From JBOGGX01 sp050744245 (GTDB lineage: Bacteria > Actinomycetota > Acidimicrobiia > Acidimicrobiales > JBOGGX01), in assembly GCA_050744245.1 (NCBI GenBank), contig JBOGGX010000178.1, positions 1 to 17,170 of the forward strand: DNA of 17,170 bases, read 5' to 3'. Every line of letters starts with the position of its first letter. Position 1 is the first letter of the stretch. Both the position numbers and the translations under genes were made by a program. The notes under the pieces were generated by a model that saw nothing but the letters and a program-made list of their open reading frames with translations, had not been told where the DNA came from and did not search any database. Positions 12,898 through 17,170 of the stretch are shown piece after piece.

Positions 12898-13325
12898 GTG
12901 GCCACCGAGACCCCGAGCGGGCCGCCGCGGCTCGGCTTGGTGTTCGCCGCCCTCATGCTGGCCATGTCGCTGGCGGCCCTCGACCAGACGATCGTGGTCA
13001 CCGCCTACCTCCTGACCGAGACGGTGGCCACCCCGCTGTGGGGCAAGCTGGGCGACCGGCCGCAAGCCGTTGTACCAGCTGGCGATCGTCACGTTCCTGG
13101 CCGGCTCGGTCCTGTGCGCGCTGGCCAACGGCATGGGCCAGCTCATCGTCTTCCGGGCCATCCTGGGGTACTTCGGCGCCGTCTTCGCCGTCACCAGCGT
13201 CGCCAGGCCGTTGCTGGGCGGTTTCATCGTCGACCGCACGTCGTGGCGGTGGGTCTTCTACGTCAACCTCCCGCTCCGCATCCTGGCCTTGGCGGTGGTG
13301 GCCCTGGCGCTGCGGTCGACACCGC
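12898..13325 (+). pseudogene. MFS exporter (EmrB/QacA, DHA2 type) remnant with internal deletions and frameshift
   Basis: Starting at GTG 12898, one frame reads LGLVFAALMLAM and AALDQTIV, then jumps directly to VTAYLLTETVATPLWGKLGD. The stretch between TIV and the VVTAYLL motif, about 20 residues in this family, is missing (junction near 12996). At about 13057 five bases appear lost from the GDLYGRK motif, moving the frame to LYQLAIVTFLAGSVLCALA and GQLIVFRAI. Near 13163 that frame jumps to YFGAVFAVTSVARPLLGGF, skipping the region of helices 4-5 found in intact proteins. Homology ends after NLPLRILALAVVALALR, about helix 6 of 14. These were drug/H+ antiporters. The missing pieces are inferred from the family pattern, not from an alignment. 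Confidence 0.8.
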
Positions 13326-13476
13326 CTCGGTCGAGATCGTCTGGGACGAGGCCTGGACCATGGACCGGCTGTCCGCCGAGGCCAGGGGCAAGCTCGTCTT
13401 CCTGCCCGAACCGGCCCAGGTCGCCGACCGCGACCGTTACGTCGCCCTACGTCGCCCTGGGAGGAGCCCGCCATGA
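13326..13476 (+). pseudogene. Unidentified C-terminal gene fragment
   Basis: Between the MFS and amidohydrolase remnants one frame reads VEIVWDEAWTMDRLSAEARG followed by KLVFLPEPAQVADRDRYVAL and ends at the TGA at 13474-13476. That TGA overlaps the amidohydrolase ATG at 13473 (ATGA), as expected for the end of a gene once coupled to it. The composition looks like real protein, but there is no start and I do not recognise the family. The junction with the MFS remnant, near 13320, is abrupt. Confidence 0.45.
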
Positions 13477-13937
13477 TCGGCGAGGCGCTGGTGTTCGACT
13501 GCGTGGCCCACGTGTTCAACTTCGAGGAGAAGAACGCGTTCGGCCCGGCCGGGAAGATGTTCTCGAATCACCTCTATGCGTTTCACAACGCCCTGACACC
13601 GGCGGGCCAGACCATCCCATCGAGGAGATCGACCGCATGGTCTACGAGGAGTCCGACACCGACATGCTCTGCGCCATGCCGCTGCCGCTCACCGACCTCT
13701 ACCGCGACGGGCTGTCACCGTGGGAGGATGGACGGGGCCGCGGCCAACTTCCCCGACCTCAACTTCGTGATCTTCCACGTCGGGCTGCCCTTCCTCGACG
13801 AGGTGTGCTGGCAGCTCATCCGCTACGGCTACCCGCAGCTCACCGAGCAGGCCAAGCGCTAGATCCTGGGCGAGAACCTGCTGCGGTTGCACGGCCTCGA
13901 CGTCGAGGAGACCAGGGCCAAGCTGGCCGCCGGCTGA
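13473..13937 (+). pseudogene. Amidohydrolase (family 2-like) remnant with frameshifts and a nonsense codon
   Basis: The start is intact: a GGGAGGAG ribosome site precedes the ATG at 13473, and the frame reads MIGEALVFDCVAHVFNFEEK and MFSNHLYAFHNALTP. Near 13610-13620 the reading shifts to another frame (IEEIDRMVYEESDTDMLCAM). It shifts back near 13725-13742, giving NFPDLNFVIFHVGLPFLDEV, a typical end-of-barrel motif. A TAG at 13860-13862 interrupts the last segment where homologues usually have Lys (AKR-x-ILGENLLRLHGLD), and the ancestral stop is the TGA at 13935. Only about 155 codons remain of a family usually 350-420 residues long, so the middle is deleted. The original enzyme was probably a metal-dependent hydrolase or decarboxylase of unknown substrate. 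Confidence 0.82.
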
Positions 13938-13961
13938 GCAAACGCGTTCTCGACGCTTCCG

Positions 13962-13978
13962 GCACCGCTCTGCGGTGC
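13962..13978. terminator. Short perfect hairpin between convergent units
   Basis: GCACCGC and GCGGTGC flank a TCT loop. It lies after the amidohydrolase remnant (+) and before the end of the dienelactone hydrolase gene (-), where a shared terminator is expected. A modest T-rich stretch (GTGTTTGAGTTTGG) follows on the + strand; the minus strand has no T-run. Function is inferred. Confidence 0.5.
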
Positions 13979-13995
13979 TCGGTGTTTGAGTTTGG

Positions 13996-14682
13996 TCAAC
14001 CCAACCGCTGCTTGAGGAAGTCGATCGTCTCGCGCCAGGCCACGGCCGACTCCTGGGGGTTGTGGGCCTCGGGGCGGACGTCGTTGAAGAAGGCGTGGCC
14101 GGCGCCGGGGTGCACGTGGATGTCGGCCTCCTTGCCGAGATCGTGGAGGCGGGCCTCGAGGTCCTTGGCCAGCTCAGGGGTGAAGTAGTCGTCGTGCTCG
14201 GCGTAGTGGCCGAGGACGGCCGCCTCGATCTTCGAGTAGTCGGGCTCGGCGCCGGGCCACGGGATCAGCCCGTACCACGGCACGCAGGCCGTGACCGCGT
14301 CCGGCCGGTGGGCGGCGAGCACGAGCGCCAGTCCGCCTCCCATGCAGAACCCGGTGACGCCGACCCCGCCGCCCGTGCTCGCCTCGTGGTCGCGCACGTG
14401 GTCGACCGCGCCGGACATGTCCTTGGCCGCCTCGTTGATGTTGAGCGCCATCATGAGCTGGCCGGCCTCGTCCGGCTCGGTGGTCGACTCCCCGTGGTAC
14501 AGGTCGGGGGCCAGGGCGACGAAACCCTCGGCCGCGAACCGATCGCACACGTCCTCGATGTGCGGCACCAGCCCCCACCACTCCTGGATGACGACCAGCG
14601 GGATGCCCCGCCCCTCGGCCGGAGTGGCCAGGTAGCCCCGGGCCGTGCTTCCGTTGCTGGCGAACTCGACGATCTCTCCCAT
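13996..14682 (-). CDS. Dienelactone hydrolase family protein
   Basis: A 228-residue alpha/beta hydrolase of the DLH family. The nucleophile is Cys113 in the elbow GFCMGG. The likely acid is Asp164 or Asp165 in GHYAEHDDYF and the base is His196 in GAGHAFFND. Glu34 in VIQEWWG corresponds to the conserved substrate-sensing glutamate of the family. No signal peptide is visible, so the enzyme is cytosolic. The classical reaction opens dienelactone in chlorocatechol breakdown, but most family members are hydrolases of unknown substrate, and no aromatic-degradation genes are near. The ATG at 14682 follows a TAACTT hexamer by six bases, pointing to a leaderless mRNA. It is divergent from the FmdB-type gene across 57 bp. 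Confidence 0.88.
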   Translation of the reverse strand: MGEIVEFASNGSTARGYLATPAEGRGIPLVVIQEWWGLVPHIEDVCDRFAAEGFVALAPDLYHGESTTEPDEAGQLMMALNINEAAKDMSGAVDHVRDHEASTGGGVGVTGFCMGGGLALVLAAHRPDAVTACVPWYGLIPWPGAEPDYSKIEAAVLGHYAEHDDYFTPELAKDLEARLHDLGKEADIHVHPGAGHAFFNDVRPEAHNPQESAVAWRETIDFLKQRLG

Positions 14683-14688
14683 GGGCCG

Positions 14689-14694
14689 AAGTTA
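14689..14694 (-). promoter_or_regulatory. Candidate -10 hexamer of the dienelactone hydrolase gene (leaderless)
   Basis: On the minus strand TAACTT is followed by six bases and the ATG at 14682, with no ribosome-binding site. Confidence 0.5.
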
Positions 14695-14726
14695 CCCGCC
14701 GCCGCTACCCCCCGGCTGCGTGACGG

Positions 14727-14732
14727 TACGAT
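14727..14732 (+). promoter_or_regulatory. Candidate -10 hexamer of the FmdB-type gene (leaderless)
   Basis: TACGAT is followed by seven bases and the GTG at 14740, with no purine-rich ribosome site between them. Confidence 0.5.
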
Positions 14733-14739
14733 CCCGTTC

Positions 14740-14958
14740 GTGCCCACCTACGAGTTCCGCTGCCGCACCTGCGACACGGTGTTCGAAGAGCGGCGCCCGA
14801 TGGCCGAGGCGAGCGATGCGGCCTCGTGCCCCGATGGCCACCACGACACGATCCGCCTCATCTCGCTGTTCGCCGCGGCCCGCGGGCCGGTTGCCGTGGC
14901 GGGCAACGGGCGTGGATCCGGTGGCTGCTGCGGCGGCGGCGCCTGCGGGTGCCGTTGA
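14740..14958 (+). CDS. FmdB-family zinc ribbon protein
   Basis: A 72-residue protein that opens with the FmdB/CxxC zinc ribbon signature PTYEFRCRTCDTVFEE (Cys8 and Cys11). It should have a second metal site around Cys30, although the usual second CxxC is here CPDGHH, so His may replace a Cys as ligand. The C-terminal tail is rich in Gly and Cys (GGCCGGGACGC, four Cys in the last 11 residues), which is common in small actinobacterial members of this family. The family is named after a putative regulator beside formamidase genes, and its function is not established. The GTG at 14740 is chosen because the ribbon motif starts there, just after a leaderless-type promoter. Confidence 0.83.
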   Translation: MPTYEFRCRTCDTVFEERRPMAEASDAASCPDGHHDTIRLISLFAAARGPVAVAGNGRGSGGCCGGGACGCR

Positions 14959-14961
14959 GGT

Positions 14962-15780
14962 CTAGGGGCGGAATGCCCGGTGGGCGGCAACGACGCCGGC
15001 CCGGGCCCGCTCGATGAATCCGTAGGTACCGCGGTCGCGCAGCTCGGTTGCGGCCTCGACGACCGCGCTCATGGCGGCGAAGGCGAACGCACCCCCCACC
15101 GAGATGCGGCGCACGCCGATCGCGGCCAGTTCGGCCACCGTCGGCACCCCCGGATAGGTCAGCACGTTCACGGGAAGATCGACCGACTCGACCAACCGGC
15201 GGATGTCGTCGAGGGCGACCAACCCCGGTGCGTACAGCACGTCGGCCCCACCCTCCTGATACCGCTGGAGCCGATCGATGGTGTCGGCCACGTCGTCCCG
15301 GCCGTGCAGGTGGTTCTCGGCCCGGGCGGTGAGGACAAGCCGCGCCGGGCCGCGGTGGGCCTCCTCGGCCGCGGCGGCCACCCGTTCGACGGCGAGGCGG
15401 AGCTCGTAGATGGGCTGAGCCGAGTCGCCGGTGAAGTCCTCGACCGAACACCCGGCCAGACCGGCGTCCCGAGCCCCGGCGATGGTGTCCGCCACCCCCG
15501 ACGGGTCGTCGGCGTAGCCGTTTTCCAGGTCGGCCGACACCGGCAGGTCGGTGGCGCCGACGATGTCGGCCGCGTGGGCCAGGGCCTCGTCCCGGCCGAC
15601 CGATCCGTCCAGCCGCCCGAGGGTGGCGGCGAAGCCGCTGCTGGTGGTGGCCAGGGCGTCGAAGCCCAGCCAGGCGAACAGCCGGGCCGAACCCTTGTCC
15701 CACGCGTTCGGGAGCAGCAGAGCACCGTCGTCGTGGTGCAGCGCCATGAACCGGTCGGCCTTCTCCCGCCGGGTCGTCAC
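14962..15780 (-). CDS. Isocitrate lyase / PEP mutase superfamily protein
   Basis: A 272-residue TIM-barrel protein of the PEP mutase/isocitrate lyase superfamily. Landmarks are LLPNAWDKGSARLFAWLGF, ATTSSGFAATLG (44-55), the metal-binding VSADLENGYADDP (Asp84, Glu86), CSVEDFTG (Glu114, Asp115) and LTARAENHL. The KKCGH-type cysteine loop needed by isocitrate and methylisocitrate lyases is absent; the sequence after the VEDF motif goes straight into GDSAQPIYE. The protein is therefore more likely an oxaloacetate-decarboxylase- or phosphonate-related member than a true lyase, and the substrate is unknown. A longer open frame exists, but the GTG at 15780 follows a TACATT hexamer by seven bases and the conserved TRREKADRF starts there. 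It is divergent from the small proline-rich gene. Confidence 0.82.
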   Translation of the reverse strand: MTTRREKADRFMALHHDDGALLLPNAWDKGSARLFAWLGFDALATTSSGFAATLGRLDGSVGRDEALAHAADIVGATDLPVSADLENGYADDPSGVADTIAGARDAGLAGCSVEDFTGDSAQPIYELRLAVERVAAAAEEAHRGPARLVLTARAENHLHGRDDVADTIDRLQRYQEGGADVLYAPGLVALDDIRRLVESVDLPVNVLTYPGVPTVAELAAIGVRRISVGGAFAFAAMSAVVEAATELRDRGTYGFIERARAGVVAAHRAFRP

Positions 15781-15787
15781 GCCGAGG

Positions 15788-15793
15788 AATGTA
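15788..15793 (-). promoter_or_regulatory. Candidate -10 hexamer of the PEP mutase-like gene (leaderless)
   Basis: On the minus strand TACATT is followed by seven bases and the GTG at 15780. It decides the start over an ATG 63 bases upstream. Confidence 0.5.
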
Positions 15794-15830
15794 GTGACAA
15801 ACCAACTGCTCCGGGGCCAGACTGGAGTCG

Positions 15831-16004
15831 ATGAAGAAGTCACCGCGGACGTCGAAGGAGCGCGTGCTCCGCGGCACGCTCGACGGTCCGTCCCGCACCA
15901 TCGAGGTCGAGCCGGTCACCCAGCCGACCCCGGCCCCGTCACCTCCGGCGGCGCCGCCCGAGCGCGAGCCCGAGCGCACGCCGGCCAAGACCCGCCGGGG
16001 CTGA
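15831..16004 (+). CDS. Small basic, proline-rich hypothetical protein
   Basis: A 57-residue open frame beginning MKKSPRTSKERVLRGTLDG, then a Pro/Ala-rich middle and a charged tail (EREPERTPAKTRRG). The N-terminus and C-terminus are basic and most of the chain should be disordered. There is no membrane segment or recognisable domain. GGAG lies a few bases before the ATG, and the less typical hexamer CAGACT is seven bases upstream, so either a leadered or a leaderless start is possible. The stop is 11 bases before the next gene, with GGAGAG between, which makes the pair a likely operon. Coding status is supported by spacing and codon pattern only. Confidence 0.55.
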   Translation: MKKSPRTSKERVLRGTLDGPSRTIEVEPVTQPTPAPSPPAAPPEREPERTPAKTRRG

Positions 16005-16015
16005 GGAGAGCGGCG

Positions 16016-16576
16016 ATGGGTGCCGCCGCCCCCGACCTCATCACGCCGGTCATCGGGTTCCGCCAGTTCCGGGTGCTCGGTTCCGAGCTGTGGTCGACCC
16101 AAGCCGACTACCACTGGAGCGCCGGCGTCCACACCGCCGTCTGCCTGGCCCCGATACCCCACGACGACCCGGTGCCGGCCAAGGGCTGCACCTGCGGCTG
16201 CTACGCCCGCTACACCCCGCCGCCACGCACGTCGTCGGCGCTGACGGCCGACCTCGTCGCCGGCGCGGTGGCGCTGTGGGGCCGGATCGAGCTCCACGCC
16301 CACGGCATGCGGGCCGAGCACGCCAGGGTCGTCGTCCTGGCCCTCCCATTCTCACGCTGGGGCAAGCGCCGGCGCACGATCGCCGCGGCCGAGGCGGTGG
16401 GCATCGCCGCCGTCCCGGCCGGGCGGCTGGTGGCCGCCACCCGAGAGCTCGGGGCGATCATCCCCCAGGAGATGCGACCGCCCGACGTGATGCCCAACAA
16501 GCGGGCGGCCCCAGGAGAACCCGCCCCGGCCCGCCTGAACGCGGTCGCCGACGGCCTCGTCCAACGCGAGCGCTGA
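16016..16576 (+). CDS. Conserved hypothetical protein with CxCxC motif
   Basis: A 186-residue protein starting at the ATG at 16016, with GGAGAG seven to twelve bases upstream. The N-terminal half reads VIGFRQFRVLGSELWS, HWSAGVHTAVCLAP and KGCTCGCYARYTP, giving Cys43 and the cluster Cys58, Cys60 and Cys62. A conserved-looking VAGAVALWGRIELHAHGMRAEHARV segment follows at about residues 81-105. I recognise this layout from actinobacterial proteins of unknown function, and I know of no assigned activity. The cysteine cluster could bind a metal. There is no signal peptide or membrane helix, so it should be cytosolic. The C-terminal 30 residues are Pro/Ala-rich and probably disordered. It is probably co-transcribed with the small gene upstream and converges on the PPOX gene. 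Confidence 0.75.
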   Translation: MGAAAPDLITPVIGFRQFRVLGSELWSTQADYHWSAGVHTAVCLAPIPHDDPVPAKGCTCGCYARYTPPPRTSSALTADLVAGAVALWGRIELHAHGMRAEHARVVVLALPFSRWGKRRRTIAAAEAVGIAAVPAGRLVAATRELGAIIPQEMRPPDVMPNKRAAPGEPAPARLNAVADGLVQRER

Positions 16577-16579
16577 CCG

Positions 16580-17041
16580 TCAGTACCCTCCACCCAGCCG
16601 GCCGTGGTCCCACGACACGGTCCGGCTGACCTCGAAGCGGACCACGACCCGCTTGGCGCCCATGCGCTCGACGAGCGGGACGGCGTCGTCGGTGACCGGA
16701 GCGGTGTAGCGCCGGTAGACGTCCAGACCGACGGCGAGCACCGCGTCGGGGTCGCGGATGATCCGGCCCCTGCCCACCAGCTCGACCCCTCGGAGCTCGT
16801 CGTAGGCGATACCGTCCTCGACCAGGCCGCTCATGCGGGGATCACGCTCGAGGTTGCGGACCTTCTGCGACTTCCCATAGGTCCACAGCGCCGGCGCCCC
16901 GTCGAGGAACCCGTACCACATCGCCGTGAGGTGCACGCTGCCGTCCCGGTTCATGGTGGCGACGCTCATCGTCTGGCGGCCGTGCAGCAGCTCGTCGATC
17001 TCGGCCGGTGTCATCTCGATCTGCTGGCGGCGCTTCGGCAT
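16580..17041 (-). CDS. PPOX-class flavin/F420-binding protein
   Basis: A 153-residue split-barrel protein of the pyridoxamine-phosphate-oxidase-like superfamily. Typical motifs are MSVATMNRDGSVHLTAMWYGFLDG (residues about 25-48), then LWTYGKSQKVRNLERDPRMSGLVEDG, the cofactor phosphate-binding region with Lys and Arg, and GVELVGRGRII. Actinobacterial proteins of this type bind FMN, F420 or haem and reduce or sense small molecules; which cofactor applies here cannot be read with confidence. The length is normal and the protein is soluble. The ATG at 17041 lies 11 bases after the TAG of the upstream gene, so the two are probably one transcript. It converges on the CxCxC protein gene with a three-base gap. 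Confidence 0.83.
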   Translation of the reverse strand: MPKRRQQIEMTPAEIDELLHGRQTMSVATMNRDGSVHLTAMWYGFLDGAPALWTYGKSQKVRNLERDPRMSGLVEDGIAYDELRGVELVGRGRIIRDPDAVLAVGLDVYRRYTAPVTDDAVPLVERMGAKRVVVRFEVSRTVSWDHGRLGGGY

Positions 17042-17052
17042 CGCCGGAATGT

Positions 17053-17170
17053 CTACCGCTCCGGCCCGGCGTCGCCCAGGCGAGGCGTGGCCCGCAGCAG
17101 CTCCGGGGCGACCGGACCGTCGACCGCGGCCACCGCGTCGGCGGGGACGACGACGCCGGCCGGGCCGGCC
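17053..17170 (-). CDS. 3' end of an unidentified gene (cut by window edge)
   Basis: On the minus strand an open frame enters from the right edge and runs 38 codons to a TAG at 17053. It reads GPAGVVVPADAVAAVDG and then PVAPELLRATPRLGDAGPER. Codon composition is like the neighbours and the stop lies 11 bases before the PPOX gene, which fits a leftward operon. The piece is too short to assign a family. Confidence 0.5.
   Translation of the reverse strand, partial: AGPAGVVVPADAVAAVDGPVAPELLRATPRLGDAGPER

Noticed and set aside
12865..13239. N-terminal extension of mcl to 439 residues
   Set aside because: The extension is antisense to the MFS remnant, and mcl homology and a promoter hexamer place the start at 12864.
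14962..15843. Longer start of the PEP mutase-like gene at 15843
   Set aside because: The additional 21 residues are not family-like, overlap the divergent small gene at 15831, and lie upstream of the TACATT hexamer that fits the GTG at 15780.
1..17170. CRISPR array, tRNA, rRNA, insertion sequence or prophage genes
   Set aside because: No regularly spaced repeats, cloverleaf-like segments, transposase motifs or phage structural genes were seen on either strand.

Overview
This window is very GC-rich DNA with dense, overlapping genes, frequent GTG starts and several start codons lying 6-8 nt downstream of a TANNNT hexamer (leaderless mRNAs). Together with an actinobacterial-type ethylmalonyl-CoA pathway lyase this points to a high-GC actinobacterium. 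The Acidimicrobiia would fit, but the sequence does not prove the class.

Left part (1-8180): a surface-glycan and sulfation locus with two divergent operons either side of a 71-bp gap (1880-1950). Leftward run a short sugar-phosphate transferase of the PglC/WcaJ type, an ATP-grasp ligase and a HAD phosphatase cut by the window edge, each overlapping the next by 4 bp. Rightward run two tandem paralogous sulfotransferases, a family-2-like glycosyltransferase, a third unrelated sulfotransferase, a CysQ-type PAP phosphatase and an ATP sulfurylase-APS kinase fusion. Five of these six genes overlap or nearly abut the next by ATGA/GTGA junctions; the exception is a 15-bp gap. The run makes the sulfate donor PAPS, uses it three times, and removes the by-product PAP. 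No sulfate-reduction gene is present, so I read it as dedicated to sulfating a glycan or glycolipid.

Middle (8181-9274): a large imperfect hairpin next to a strong ribosome site precedes an orphan nitrate/sulfonate-type ABC ATPase. A short broken remnant of an SLC13-type anion permease follows.

Central metabolism (9275-12864): methylsuccinyl-CoA dehydrogenase (mcd, +) and a beta-methylmalyl-CoA lyase (mcl, -) of the ethylmalonyl-CoA pathway flank a sarcosine-oxidase-like flavoenzyme that is co-transcribed with mcl.

Decayed segment (12898-13937): remnants of an MFS exporter, an unidentified gene and an amidohydrolase, with internal deletions, frameshifts and a nonsense codon.

Right part (13996-17170): a dienelactone hydrolase, an FmdB-type zinc ribbon protein, a PEP mutase/isocitrate lyase superfamily enzyme lacking the lyase cysteine motif, a small proline-rich protein next to a CxCxC protein of unknown function, a PPOX-type flavin/F420 protein and the 3' end of another leftward gene. 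I see no tRNA, rRNA, CRISPR array or insertion sequence.
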